Origin: Hymenopus coronatus | Taxonomy: Eukaryota; Arthropoda; Insecta; Mantodea; Hymenopodidae | DNA length: 64,000 bases | Assembly (NCBI GenBank): GCA_030762935.1 | Contig: CM060880.1 | Location: 17,477,001-17,541,000, forward strand | Reading direction: 5' to 3' | Shown: positions 1-35,506 of the stretch, one piece after another | How the letters are laid out: each line of letters begins with the position of its first letter | Position numbering within the stretch: position 1 is the stretch's first letter | Position numbers and translations under genes: made by a program | Notes under the pieces: generated by a model | The model's input: only the letters and a program-made list of their open reading frames with translations | Databases searched by the model: none | What the model was told of the DNA's origin: nothing

Positions 1-414
1 TTTTGTTTCTGTTTTTATAATATTGTGTTTTGAATTGTGAAACATTCCATGTGATTCATAATAGGAAATAGTGGTTTGGTTGTAGCTACTGAACATATGT
101 AATGTCTGCAATTTTCTTTTCTAATCACATATGTGATCAAAGATGTGATGATAGGTATAACTTTTATCACAGAAGTATGTCACAGCTAGACGTGGTCAAA
201 GATGCTATATTACACTATAAAATGTTTTATCATATCTAATTGACCACTAGGCCTTGGATGTTTATGACCTAAAAAATTAGAAATATGCAGCATAATATGA
301 CCTTAAAAATATCTAAATATGACAAAAACTGTCAAAACATTACCAATCAAATATGCATATTTAATGAAATAATGAATACTTATAATAATTTCCCCATTAA
401 TTACAGTGAAATCA

Positions 415-859
415 AGTTTGAAGTACTACATACACTACATATTTTCATAACACGAAAGTAAATAATTTTTCCTCAAAGTTGATTTATCTGCAATGTAGCG
501 TGTTGTGTATTTCTCCATGAAGCTTCTGAAATAAACATTGTTCACTTTGTTGAGGGGAATGTTAACCGATACCATCATTTCACAAAGATCTTTTGAAAAA
601 CGGACGATTTGGAAGATGGCGTTGTTTTAACTGTTTCCAACAAAAGACGTTGCCTGCTTTGGTGAGCAGTTTGCCGATTGACATTCTTCTTGTGTTTTAG
701 CGTATCACAATGCTGATGCACATTAAATCTTTTTCCTGGTCTCACTTCAACTTCACACACTCTACAGAAGAGGACTTCTCCATCAGTGCTGAAAAGCTCC
801 TCTCCAAACTCTTTAATGACACTTCTTAATTTTGTACTTTCACACTTAATTTTCAGCAT
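415..859 (-). pseudogene. BED zinc-finger, CGGBP1-like / hAT-derived fragment
   Basis: A 94-residue open frame (859-575) contains FCRVC, then VHQHCDTLKHKK: a BED/C2H2-like Cys2-His-His finger as in CGGBP1-like proteins and hAT transposase N-termini, with EFGEELFSTDGEVLF before it. After the frame stops, the DNA still resembles the family's next block in broken frames (NIPLNK-like, FMEKYT-like and YE-like pieces down to about 415). It is best read as a decayed copy. Confidence 0.7.
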
Positions 860-1150
860 GTCGATATTCCCTGATCCACTGCAAGTTTGACATTAAGAAA
901 GATTTAAAATTCAGTTTCTACTGGAATGCTAAAGGGAGGGGGGCAGCTACCTGCACCAGAGGCTCGCCTGCAATGCCAACTACACAAAAGGCAGTGGGAT
1001 ACTACATTGTTTCCTACAAACCCACCTTCCATTGGCTGTCAAACCAAAATATCGGTAACTCTTTCTCAGAATATCTTCAAATATAACCGAAATATGACTT
1101 AAAAGCACCAAAATATGACCAAAATCAAGGAAATGACCGAAATATGCAAA

Positions 1151-1174
1151 TATGGTTGGTTGGTTGGTTGGTTG
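1151..1174. repeat. Short (GGTT)n tract
   Basis: About five TTGG repeats just past the non-LTR fragment terminus. Confidence 0.8.
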
Positions 1175-1178
1175 GTAT

Positions 1179-1693
1179 CTAATGTTGAGCAGTTGGCAGT
1201 GAAGCCATTCGCTCTCTTGCATTCCAGTATTTTGATGTCATATTATCATGTCGACTCAAGGTTGGGCAGCGCAGTAGATGGTTTCCATCCATATCTTCTT
1301 TAAGTATACAGAAAGGACACAGAGGAGATCTCACTATACCAATCCTCAATAAATGTTTATTGAGACAGTCATGGCCTGTTAGGAGTATAAAAGTTGCTAC
1401 AGAGAATTTTCTTGGTAATGTAGTGATTCTGGTCGTGTTATTACATAAATTTTCCCATGGGTTTTCCTTTTGTTTGTAATACATTATCTTCTTTAATTTT
1501 GTTATTATATGTTGATATAGTGATTCTTTTGATAGTGATAACTTATTGGATCAGATGAATTTGATGTAATTTTACTACCTTTCTTGGCTAGAAAGTCAGC
1601 TGTTTCATTACCCTGTATTCCGCAATGTGCTAGTATCCATTGAAGTATTAATCTTTTATTCCAAATATGCAAATACATGATCACATAAAACAT
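1179..1693 (-). pseudogene. Non-LTR retrotransposon (Jockey-like) RNase H and C-terminus remnant
   Basis: Two open pieces in broken frame. 1693-1505 carries QWILAHCGIQGNETADFLAKKGS, an RNase H signature. 1484-1179 carries LLTGHDCLNKHLLRIGI, CPFC and HLLRCPTL, the Cys/His tail that follows the RT/RNase H in insect Jockey/I-type elements. Stop codons and frameshifts mark it as dead. The last 105 bp recur at 59399-59506. Confidence 0.82.
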
Positions 1694-1699
1694 CTCTAA

Positions 1700-3000
1700 A
1701 AGTAAACAGAATGGTTCAATTCATGTTTAATCAAACACAGTGACTGAAATGGAAGCCAGAAAAAGAATATGACTTGTCATAAACATCCAAGCCATATTGA
1801 TCACATTTCTGTGACACATAGGCCTAACCACTTGGCCATGGTAGAGCCAAAGATAGGTTGTTCCAAAGACTTGTAATAGCCTATGTTGAATTATTGGAAG
1901 ATGCAAGTTTGCTGCCTTACCTTCACTAATGCATGGAGCACAACTGGTCTCAAACTGATCATGACCATACTAAACTTGAAGTGTTTCAAAAATATAAGCA
2001 CCCATCACTGTATTTTGAGCACATCATGGTTGAAGCTATGTTTTTAAGAGTGTCTTAGGTATGTTGCCAAATGGCATTAATGAAATGCCCAGACTTTTCT
2101 TAAATGCGCTGAAGTATCATGTCTTGCTTTATATTTGAGCCGTAAGTTTGTAACTGTGTTCAGATGACTGAAACTATCCAGCTTGTTATTACAAATGAGA
2201 TGTTTAACAAAAGTCCATTAAAATTGCATGAAGCATAGGGATGATCCTATTTGCAAGTTGACTGAAGCTTTTATTTGGTGCTGTAATTTAATTTTTTAAT
2301 TTACATGTGTGTGCCTAGTTTCAGTAGTGCTTATATCTTCAATTGGTAAAATTTAGTTGCACTAAATGTTAATCACTGCCATTAATATTTATTTAAAATA
2401 TATTTAAGAATATTTCCAGTTTATATTTAGTGCTATTATATAAAACTTTAAAGTTAATACAAGTATTGCAAGATTGCAATTTTATTCATACATAATATTG
2501 TCTTAGAAATTAAGGCAAAAGGCTGGTGAGAAAAATGGAAGTTTGAAATTGGAAGCCAGAAGATGCAAAGGTTCTTTTATTTTGCAAATTTTAAATGGTG
2601 CAGAAAGTAAGAACGTGTAACTGATTATTTTATATAGTAAGGAAGAGAATCTGTGTAGGTACACATTTGGTTGAGTTGTTCAACTCCTGAATCAAAATGT
2701 ATAAAGGAATTTAAGATTTTAATACACATCTATATGCAAGTTTTTGCATTTCTACAACATTTTAGTACAATTGAAAACAAAGAATTTCAGGATTTTATAT
2801 GCCTCCTTTCAAGGTTATTAATCTATTTTTAAAAACCAAAAAATGAAAGTTTAGAGCTTAGATATTTAAAAATCAAGAGTCTAAGTATACTAAAACATTG
2901 CCATCAGATACTTTGTGTAAATATACATACTGTTAATCATTATGCTGTGTTCACTGTGTCACCAAAATAATGGAAATCACAATTATGTTTATTGTTATAC
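1700..3000. other. No recognisable gene
   Basis: AT-rich unique-looking sequence; no coding similarity, tRNA head or tandem array was seen. Confidence 0.5.
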
Positions 3001-3446
3001 AGGGTGTCTACAGAAACATTTCCTGGTTATAAACAGGTGTGGTGTCACAATCAGTTGTTAGATTCACATGAAAATGGAGTCATTAGAAAGAGAAAATCAA
3101 ACAGTTTAGTAACTATCTTAAAGACTTTGAATGTTGGTCCATGTGTCATGCTGCAAACATCAAGGTGATATTCTCACTTGTGTCACAAGCATTCCAACAT
3201 ATGGGCTCAATGGCATTGACACAAATTCAGAGCTCTTTAAATTTTGCGGTAGTGTTGGTATGTAAACAAGATCTTTTATGTGACCCCATAAAAAGGAGTC
3301 GCATACAGTCAAGTTAGAGGATCTTGGAGGCCTGCTGCAAATGTTGTCTTGGTTTCCCATGTGCCCAATTAATCTTCCTACAAGTTGTTGATTCAAAATG
3401 TCCCATACAGCAAGATGCCATAATACTCTAAATCAGGTATGCCTGC
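3001..3446 (-). pseudogene. Tc1/mariner-superfamily transposase C-terminal fragment
   Basis: Minus-strand open frame 3396-3160 has PPRSSNLTVCDSFLWGHIKD, matching the PPRSPDLTPCDFFLWG block around the last catalytic Asp of an insect DDE family. TA followed by CAGGGTGTCTACAG at 3001 looks like an element end. The other domains are missing. Confidence 0.65.
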
Positions 3447-3455
3447 TCTAAATGA

Positions 3456-4360
3456 CGGGTGAGTCAAAAAAGAATGAACTGGCTGCGCGATGTTTTGTCT
3501 GTCCACGTCCTCAGCACTCACCATCTGCTGCTGTCATAGAACTGTATGGATGAAACCATACAACGTTTTTAAAACTGCTTTTAAAGGCTTTACTTACCAA
3601 CTTTATGAAAGAAGGTGCGTCGTCATTCATGCATTTTTAGTACCTCTTTAGGAAACTATCCATCAGTCGCCATAGTTCGCCTCAAGAAATGCTGGCAATG
3701 GTAAATATTTTGTTTTAATTCTTCTGGGGTATGTGGATTTGTGTTGTATACTTTGTGTTACTCCAGAAATAGAAATCTTAAAAGGGTTGGGTTGGGGGAC
3801 TGAGGGGGCCATAAATCTCCACTAATAATTCTGCTGTGAAACACACTTTCAATTTGTCTCATCGAAAGATTGTCTAATGAGCGTTGCAGCGTCTTATTAA
3901 ATAAAAAATAAAAAAAAGAGGGGGCAAAGTTGTGTTCATGTATGTACAGGTATCAACTGTTGACTCGAGAAAAAAAAATTATCCCATAACATTTTCTCCG
4001 CTTATGGCGCACCATACACTTATTTTTTCGCGATGAAGGGGTACTTCATGAACAATATTAGGTTTCTCAGGATTATTTTGTATACACACACATCCATGAA
4101 GGTGGAACCAAGCCTTGTCTGTGAAAAACATTATACTGAACCATAATACACTTTGTGTCTAAGTACAGGATAAAATAATAAATAACTCGTAATAACTAAA
4201 CTACACTTTATCACTGTCAACTAAATACTGTACTTCCAGAACAGAGCAAAACTGCTTCAGAAACATGACCTTGTTTACAGCAGCAGTGTGGAATCATGTG
4301 TTCACACACCCAGCAGAAAAACACCACACAGCTGGTTCGGAGCTTTTTTGACTCACTTGT
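3456..4360 (-). mobile_element. Degenerate DNA transposon with terminal inverted repeats
   Basis: Ends share GTGAGTCAAAAAAG in inverted orientation, with a further partial match (ACTGGCTG / ACCAGCTG). On the minus strand the interior decodes with frameshifts to DKAWFHLHG, ENP, PLHREKISVWCA and IMG-like segments, typical of insect Tc1/mariner-type DDE transposases. About 0.9 kb, no intact frame. Confidence 0.65.
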
Positions 4361-5985
4361 ACTATAGAATTCACACTAAGTTGAAAATTTAACCTTCATT
4401 TGCTTCTATCCAACAATGGTAGGGATAGCATATTTTTTTCTTCTTATCCTGCTACCTTTTGTTTTGTCAACGATTAAAAATTGTGCACCTCCTGAATTGA
4501 GTTTCCTTTTCTAATGGCATGACATCAATTTTTATATAAATCCAGCAACTAACAGCAATGCTGTACCTGTTAACAACTAGGGACTGTTTCTGTGGACAAA
4601 CTGTATGAACTCTTATTATAACGGCCTAAGAGTAACCATTAGGCACTACTGCTCCTTGGCACAGGACATTTTGTTGGCTACCCTGCACCTGGAACTCTTG
4701 ACAATAAAGTCACAAGTTGGAGAACGCCTAACATTCCATGCTAATGGTGCAAACTCACAATCCATCCACTGTACTATCTCTTGGCAGGACATTTATATAA
4801 CATGGTGTAAATTGTATAAAAGAAGGAACTGCCACACGTTTTCTTCTCGTAGTTAAATTGAGCAGAAACAAGAAAGCAAGTTTCTACCAAACTATAATTG
4901 TAGAATTTTGTACAGATAATAGTCTTAATACTTATAATTATATTGATGATATAGTTTGGTAGCACTGTTAGACCAGGGACTTAGATGGCAGTGTCGTGTA
5001 CGCACACCCCTGCTGCCCATGTAACAATATCTCCGTCACTTGTCTATGTTCATCCTCATAGTAGGTTAAAACAAAATGTGTAAATAAAAACAATTTAAAA
5101 AATTCCAGTAAAAACAATTTACAAGTGTTTGTTTAATGTTTTCAGATTATCAACAATATCCTGACCTGTCCTTTATTCCTTTCTGATGATAAGTACTTCC
5201 ATTCCACAACAATTGCAGAGTAACTGTAAGTTCTTTTAGTTATCATTATTACAGCCCTCAATGCTTAAATCTGTCGCCAATTATTAAATTCAACAAGGTG
5301 TAGCTATTAATAAACAGGACTGATGTCAAAAGTAGACTTTCTAGGTTGTTCCAGCTTTAATTTCTGTGACAAGAGCAGCGAGCAACTGTGACTCACAGGA
5401 GACTGCCTGCCATGTGCAATATGATGCAGCACTGAGGGCAAGCTACCGTCACAGCTGAATTAAGTGTTGGAAATCATGTCAGAATGCAAGTATTATGGTA
5501 TGACCTTTGCCCAGTGATGTACTGTCTATAAGACTCCTCTTCCAGCTCTGCTCCGAGTTTTGTGGTTGAGTATGAGCATGTTCCAGCTCAGACAAATCAA
5601 GTTGGAACAGCCTGCCATAGGTGGCACTGTAAATAGCAGATTGCAAAAAACATCTATTTAAGCCATTAAACATGTATTTGTACTCTCATTACAATTTCAA
5701 AGGATGCCTAGAGTGATTTTGCTCTGAAATATATGCATTAAAACAATACTTTTACACTATGCTTCTTTTCATCCATAAAATCACATTTAATATGCAATAA
5801 TAGTTTTCCATATATTTTGTGGAGTATTATACTTCATACTTGCAATTTTTCATTGCATTGTTCAAAAAACTTCTATTATTCTTTATAAAGTCCTAAAAAT
5901 CCTGACAAACCACACTATAATTTAGTGTGATATTGATTTCACACTTCATCAAATTCAAACAATATTTACACCTTTAAGTGTTTAA
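4361..5985. other. No recognisable gene
   Basis: Only short unsupported open frames; no repeat copy recognised. Ends where a Rep870 copy begins. Confidence 0.5.
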
Positions 5986-6841
5986 TTACTTTCTCTACAT
6001 GTACTATGTACATAGTGTATAGAGGAGGTATTGTAATGTACCCAAATATTCGATACCGAGATTTCACCAGAAATACATGTTTTGGGTCCCTCTGAATTCA
6101 AAAAAAGCAATTCTGGAAAAAGGTCTGTGTGTGTGTGTGTCTTTGGACAGCATAACTCAAAAACGAAAAGACCGTTAAATGCCAAACTTGGTATTTTAAG
6201 TTTGGTATCTTCCAAGGATGCGACACAAAGATCTTGAGAAATATCCCCCACCCCTAACTACCATTACATAGAAAAATTTTCGTAAATTTTGATTTTCTCA
6301 AAAATGGCTCTTAACGATTTTGATTAAAATACTATATATTAAATATATTCACACGACAAATATAATTAATATCCTGAATTTTCTGCTAATAGCCTTTGAA
6401 GGCCTCTTTATTCTGGATGAATTTTGCTGGATTTTGCATAACTAGTAAACCATAAGAGATATACAAAAACTTACTCCACAAAATATGTAGATCTCATTGA
6501 AACATACAATTTATGTCGAGTACATTTTTTTTTATAGATTTGACCATTTTTTTTAGATGTTCCTTGTTATTGGTTTCAGTTTTAAAATACTTATAACTTT
6601 TCACATTAGTGCATTTGACAACTCCTGGCCATGCAAAGGAACTGATTTCATCCACATGGCAACCAGCTTTTAAAAGATTTGGCTATCTTTTTAGCCTAGT
6701 GTGTCCCATTATTTCTTTTCTACTTACAAGACAACATTTCTGCTAGCATTTATCTCAAAGTAGATGAAAAATAAGCTTTTTAACAATAATTGCTTCAAAG
6801 CTGTAGAGAAAGTCATGTGAGAAGAACACATCAGATTTTTT
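5986..6841 (+). repeat. Rep870 copy, forward, full length
   Basis: Runs from TTACTTTCTCTACATG to AACACATCAGATTTTTT. Carries the perfect 14-bp palindrome ACTATGTACATAGT at 6003-6016, flanked by CTCTA and TAGAG, and a (GT) tract near 6124-6140. Confidence 0.9.
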
Positions 6842-7912
6842 ATTTATGTTGAGGCCCAGGTTTGAATTCTGATTGGTATTAGTTGTGTGTATACATTTTT
6901 ATTCAAATTCTATCAAACTCTGAAAAGGTGAACATCAAGGACATAGTATTGTGAACAAATGTTTAAATATGTTTACAATTTGGGACAGGTGATTTTATTT
7001 TGGTATCTGATTAGATATATTAAAATGAAGTAAAGCTTGACTACAAGTGCAATAGGCACAAAGCCATTTCTATCATTCATAAATAACATTCATTCATAAT
7101 CTTATGAAATCACATCAGTGGATGGGAGGTTAGCACATAAATATACAAACAAAAAGACACAGGAAAAAAACAAAATAACAGTCATATGGGACTAATAGCA
7201 GTTCCGAGAACCACTGAAAGGTGCATCCATTTGTAGAACAATACATGTTCAGCCTGCGAAAGGCATTGTAGTTCTTAGAAGTAACTTGTATTCAGAACAC
7301 AAAAGGTGCTGATATATCCATGACAACACATGGAAGTAGTTCACACTCAGACTATCAAAAGCATGATATATCCATGTCGCTCTCTCCTGCTCTCTAGTAT
7401 GACTTTGAATACTCTACAGCAGATCCTCAGAACCATTCAGCAATGAGAGAGATTCACTCTCTAACAGTGACATCATCAATTCAAATTTTATCATGGTAAA
7501 AGCCAAATAAATTTTATCTCTCGGTATAAATTCAATAAGGGATAGACATGTGGGTTTGAAAGTACACTGACAAGATGTAGTTAAGTTTAAAGGTAAAAAC
7601 ACTTAAAAGAACCACTATTGTCTTTATTTAGCTGCATTTCATAATTTTATTTCAAAGTTTCTTGAATACACAGAGTATTTATTTTAACAAATAAATATGA
7701 AAGTTGTGTGCAACAAGCTTGTTCTTGACAGCACATTTTCAGTCATGCAGTACATATCTGTCATTATAACAACAAGCTCATACATACAAACCAACAGCTG
7801 ACAAATGTACAAACCGCATGAAAGTTTCACTTGAATCATTAATTTGCAATAACACAATCAAATCATATGTCCCCAACTGCAATGTTTTCAGCATCCAAGG
7901 TATTGCTTTGTA
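6842..7912. other. No gene seen; possible distal GALE 3'UTR
   Basis: Minus-strand AATAAA hexamers occur around 7621-7626 and 7677-7682 and could serve GALE if its 3'UTR spans the mariner relic. Nothing else recognised. Confidence 0.35.
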
Positions 7913-9214
7913 TGAGCGTAATCCCAAAAGTAAGGTCTCCAAAGTGCTGGGTCACAGGGAAACTGTTTGTGTGAATGTTGGCCATACTGCTTTTTTCCTT
8001 CCTCCCTCCACTCTCTACAGAAACCACCATACATCTGCTAGCGGCGTCAGTCTTGGCTTGGCAGGCAGTTATAATGGAGCTCCCATTAGCCACTACCTCC
8101 AGGTGCGAAGTTTGCGCAGTTATTCACTTTTTTAGTGCAAAAAGGGTTAAACCAATCAAAATTCATTGACAGTTGATGGAAGTGTATAGAGAGTCTTGTA
8201 TGGGTGTCAAAAAGTACACAAGTGGTGTAGAGAATTTGCAGATGGTCGTATGGAAATTCATGACAAGGAAAGAAGTGGGAGACCGTCCATTTCTGATGAA
8301 ACAATCACAAAGTTTGAACAAATCGTGCTTCAAGATCGGCAGATCACTCTCAATGAGCTCGGCATTGTTGTTCCTTAGATTTCTCGAAGCACCATTCATC
8401 AGACTTTGATTGAAGAGTTGAAATTTCGGAAGATGTGCGCAAGATGGGTCACAAGAATGCTGACAGAAGATCACAAAAGACAACGCGCTGAAACTTTCCG
8501 CCAATTTCTTCAACGCTGTGCAGATGAAAAGGAGAACCTTTTAGATTCAATAGTCATGGGTGATGAAATCTGGGCTTTCCACTTCACACCTGAGACCAAA
8601 CAACAATCACATGAGTGGTGGCATTCCGGATCACCCAAGCCGCAAAAATTCAAGAGAACACAGTCTGCCGGTAAAGACATGGCAACTGTGTTTTGGGATC
8701 GAAAGGGGAATATTGTTTGTCGACTTTATGGATCATGCCGACAGGTATTGTCAGACATTAAATAAACTCAGATGAGCATTTCAGAACCGAAGAAGAGGAA
8801 TGTTGAGCAAAGCAATAAGCCTTTTGCTCGCCCCCACACTGCCCTTCAAACCATGAATCTTCTGCAACAGTTTGGATGGGACATCATCATCCATCCACCC
8901 TATAGTCCAGACTTAGCACCCAGTGACTACCATTTGTTTCCCAATTTGAAAGAACTCTTGGCTGGAAGGTGCTTCGGTGATGACAATGAAGTGAAAAATG
9001 AGGTCCATCACTTCTTCAAGAGCGTGGCAGCAAGCTGGTATGACAAGGGCATACAAAAACTGCCATAGGTCTACAAAAATCATTGATTGAAATAGCAATT
9101 ATGTGGAAAAATAGAAAAATGTTCAAGCTTCAAAACTGTATACCATTTGTTGTCAATAAACATTTCTTTGTATTTTAAAAAAAATTGGAGACCTTACTTT
9201 TGGGATTACCTTCG
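7913..9214 (+). mobile_element. Degenerate mariner element, 1302 bp
   Basis: Flanked by TA (7911-7912, 9215-9216). Inverted ends share GTAATCCCAAAAGTAAGGTCTCC. Transposase is broken into frames at about 8163-8410, 8406-8765 and 8772-9068: RQITLNELGIVV-like and KMCARWV-type N-terminal pieces, MGDEIWAFH (first Asp), then ARPHTALQ and YSPDLAPSDYHLF (third Asp). The second-Asp block HQDN is not intact. It lies antisense to GALE, its right edge 186 bp past the GALE stop. Confidence 0.9.
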
Positions 9215-9399
9215 TAAGAACTTCTGTGGCATGAATGAAGCTGAGAAGGGAGGGGAATAATAATTTCAAGTAAAATGAAACTTCGTTGTTGCTGAAAGAA
9301 ATGAGAAAGTTCTATGGCGAAAAGAGTGATGCTGGTTTATAAATAAGTTGCACTGGGGAAGGGGATTGACTGTAGGAACATTCTGACTCCGGGGTCATG

Positions 9400-31803
<22,404 letters not shown>

Positions 31804-32054
31804 TGTCTGAAATATAGAAGAACTGAGTTGAATTCTCAATGGTAATGATGATAACAGAGAATCCAGCATTCAACACTTTGGAATGTAGGCTTTGTCACTT
31901 ATCACAAAGTCTGTGATTGAGTTGTAATAAAAATCAACTGAGTTGTCAATAATTACGAATCCAGCATCGAAGAGTATTAGAGGCTCTACAGATCACAATT
32001 GCCATGCCCAAGTTTGTTGTCGCGATCATAGTAAATACTAGTTTAAATCGACTT

Positions 32055-32316
32055 TTTATTTATGGACACTCTTCTTTAACTGCTGTGGTTCTCAGCATGT
32101 CATTCTTTATTGGGTGTGAAAGCCTCTTTATCAGGTTTGAGGTTCTTTTACACGTCATAAATCTACGACATGGAACCAACGGTTTTACTTCTCTTTAAAC
32201 GAAGCCACGCTAAAGATTTTTACACCTGAAAAAAACCATTGCTCTACTCTGGGTTTGAACCAACGACTTTGGGAACCAGAGGCTTAAGAGTTACTCCTAG
32301 ACTACAAAGGATGACA
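32055..32316 (-). repeat. tRNA-headed SINE, family 1
   Basis: Tail TTTATTTATGGACACTC at 32055; body AAAGCCTCTTTATCAGGTTTG; head near 32316 with a degenerate B-box. Confidence 0.85.
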
Positions 32317-32332
32317 TCACTATAAGTAATTT

Positions 32333-32589
32333 TACGCTCTTTAACTGATGGAGTTCTTGGTGCCCCATTCTATATTGGGCTTGAAATACCCCTTATTTTT
32401 CTTAGAGGCCTCTTTATCAGGCTTGAGGTTCTTTTACTGCCGTTAATCTATGACACGGGACCAACAGCTTTACTTCCCTTCCGTAGGAAGCCACACTACG
32501 GAAAAAAAGCCATCACCTCCCGCCAGGTTCGAACCCACGACCTTCGGAACCCGAGGCTAGAATGTCACCCCTAGACCACGGAGGATGAC
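32333..32589 (-). repeat. tRNA-headed SINE, family 1
   Basis: Starts ACGCTCTTTAACTGATGG; body AGGCTTGAGGTTCTTTTAC; B-box (minus) GGTTCGAACC. Tandem with the copy at 32055-32316. Confidence 0.88.
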
Positions 32590-33699
32590 TAGTGTAAAAT
32601 AACCTACTATATTTCCATATTCAGAGCTTACTCATTATATTGAGAGTATTCCTCATAATACTGAAGAAAATTCTGCACCAACCAAGAATGTGTTGACATA
32701 AAGTCTTATAGAACCGGAAGAGGCTAGGAAAACAGCGCGGAAGTGTCATTGGTTGTTAGGAACATGATTCCGATGTCTAGCGCTGCCAGAATTGAATAAA
32801 CGACATCCTCTTGTGAAGCAATGCATTACAGATACGTACACGTTCCGTCTATGTGATGGAATTTTAATTTTGCATAATATGGAAGTTAGTACAGCAAATC
32901 GCGTAATAATAAGTATGCTTGAAGTCATAGTCTCCACGTTTTGAGCCATCACAAGTTATAGCATCAGTACTGTAGAAATCACTCTACATTTGTCTCTTCT
33001 TCATTGCCAGCTTCTCCATGATTAGTTCATATCTAGGGGTGGAGAGCATTAGTGAGCTGATGTGTAGCTCTTGCACGAAAAAGTTCCCCAGACAGTTCAT
33101 AGCCACAGTGCTTGAGGACATAGGAATTCATCACTGCCAGAAATGGGCAGTGTGCCAAGTTATAAAGAATGGTTCAAGAGCACTTCTACAAAGCAACTGT
33201 CAGTAACAGAAAATTGAACTGACTGGGAATTCAGCATCGAAGAACATTTGGAGCGCTACCTGTCACAATTACCATACTCAAGTTTGTTTTCGAGATCATG
33301 ATATAAACGAACCTAGCATATTTGCATAATCAGAGTTTGAATATTATATTGAGAGTTCGTACGTCAATTTTGAGGACTTGAGGAATTCATTGAAATGAAC
33401 CTCATCCATAAGCAACGTAAGATTATATCAGAGAATTGTGACGAGTCTATTCCTCGATAAACTGAGTTTCTTCTATCACATTGACAATTCATATTTCCAC
33501 AGTACCGTCATTCAAAAACATTTTGATGAATTTCAAGATCAAGATATTGCAAGAATGCTGATGTTTCTGGTGGCTGCCAGAAAGTTAGCAGTGTGACAAT
33601 GGTCCAAGAGCGCTTCCACAAGGCAACTGCCAGTGACGGAGAAATACCTGTGCATCATGACGTTAACTTACTCATACAATTTATTAACAGGTAGCAGGT

Positions 33700-34735
33700 T
33701 TCTGTTGCAGATGAATACATAATTTTTTTATGGATTCTATCTGAAAGAGACATACAATGTATCTACGTATTCCTTTTACATGCTATATAAATGAGAGAGA
33801 AGAAAATTTCATTGAATAGACCAGTTTATAAACTCCTGTTGTTAGTGCCTGTCTTTCTCCAAATGATGATTTCAACGACGGATTTTGAACGCAGCTCATT
33901 AGTGGAGATAAAAGAGACTGATTATGATAGGATTCCTCTATTCTATAATGTAATTTGAGGGATAAAACTTAACTGATTAATTTCATGTCCAGGTTGTGCT
34001 TCATCCCTTGTTACGAATCACGGAAAATAACACTGATTGTTAAGCAGGCCATATAAGTTATGAGAGCAATTCGCCCAACAGCGCTAGCCTGTTTTTTATA
34101 AAAGCGGAAGCAACAGGTAGGCAAGACGGAGATGGGATGGGCTTTAAGTGGGGGCACTGACTTGCCTCGGGGGAATGACCTTGTCGGATATCACGTGGCT
34201 GTGACCGCCAGACGATTAGCTCCATTCCAAGAAACAAAACAACTACGTGATGCCAAGTGCATCTTCTTTAAACTTGCACCATGCTTATTTCTCTATATTT
34301 CCAATAAAATTGTACTTTTTCCTGTGGAGCAAATAGTTCTCCCATAAGACTTTCGGATATCTCATCAAGTTTCTCAATATAAGGGTTTATCCGACACTGA
34401 TGCATACAAACTATGTATGCAAAAGTTATTGTTCCCATAAATTTTAAAAGCTAAAATGTATTTGTCTAAACAAACGCAGCTCATATTCACTGTCCAATTC
34501 TACTTTATTCATCTTAACAGTCCAATGAAACTAACCTTCTTAATGAGACTGAGTGATCGCTAAACATTTTCTTAATCGGAACGCAACCATTACTCTATAT
34601 CGTTTTTCTCTTTTCTGAAGTTCTGTCGTTTCCCAGCTATTCACCATTCTCATCATTCCAGTTGGAACGTGTCAATATCAAGATTGAGTTCTCTTCCTCT
34701 AACTACATCTTTCACAATCATATATCTTAACTGAC
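33700..34735. other. No recognisable gene
   Basis: Mostly unique-looking; a GC-richer patch at 34080-34260 has no identified coding match. Confidence 0.4.
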
Positions 34736-34737
34736 AC

Positions 34738-35265
34738 CGAGCGAGGTGGTGCCGAGGCAACGCGTGCAACTCACATTCTGGAGGTCCCGGGTTCGATTCC
34801 TGGTGACTGCCCACTCTGACTCACGGTTTTTGGGGGCTTCTTCGGGTCGTCAGGCGAAGAATTGACTGGTTTGTCTCATCCACCGATATTTTTTTTTTTG
34901 CTTCTCTATAGACTCGTTTCATTCATCATATTATTTCAACATCATCAGTATTTCATTCATCATTCATCCTGTTTCAAGGGTGAAAGTGTCAGTGATGGTG
35001 TTTCGGTGCAGCTTGGCAGGGAAAAACATGTTTTCTGTGGAACTTTCTCCGTCCTTCAGCTGATTGCCGGGGTATACACCGACCCTTTGGGGAAGGCGTT
35101 GGACTTTAGTGGAGCGGGGGTTCCCGGTCAGCCTTTCCAACTGCTGGGGCGTCTCCATCTGGAAACTTTAGGGTCCCTGTCATTGCTGTCACTCCTGTGT
35201 CTTTTCTCACCTCACTCCTCCCTCCGGGGAACGCCCCTTCAAGAGGCGTAGACACAATATCTCCA
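34738..35265 (+). repeat. tRNA-headed SINE, family 4, long GC-rich body
   Basis: Head CCGAGCGAGGTGGTGCCGAG with B-box GGGTTCGATTCCTGG, then TTCTTCGGGTCGTCAGGCGA. Body includes CCTTTGGGGAAGGCG and ends CCCTTCAAGAGGCG. Parallels 48866-49262. The 129-codon open frame here is incidental. Confidence 0.7.
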
Positions 35266-35506
35266 CTGGATCCTTCCGAAATCAAGGACACACCGTTGGA
35301 AAATTGACACTATTACCTGAGTAATTAAATAGGTTACTAGAGATCCTAGGAGTAAATCCTCACTACGCAGAACGAATCCGCTTTACTTTGACCAAATCCG
35401 CTTACCACGTAATCTCCCCTGCCATATAATTTCCTCGCAATTATTTAATATAATAAGTGGGATTACATTACATTACGCTTGTCCTGCCTGGTTGGAATCA
35501 GAAATA

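Larger units (their letters stand above)
31870..33700. repeat. Dispersed low-copy repeat with internal duplications
   Basis: CAGCATCGAAGA...CACAATT-CCAT-CCAAGTTTGTT occurs at about 31961-32030 and 33229-33297. It is followed at 32606 and 33311 by matching TATTTCCATA / TATTTGCATA ... ATATTGAGAG. A second block (GCCAGAAA...CAAGAGC-CTTC-ACAA-GCAACTG-CAGT) occurs near 33136-33205 and 33574-33640. Two SINEs interrupt the first copy. Confidence 0.65.

Noticed and set aside
34862..35251. 129-codon plus-strand frame as a gene
   Set aside because: It lies inside the body of a tRNA-headed SINE whose relative at 48.9-49.3 kb lacks the frame.
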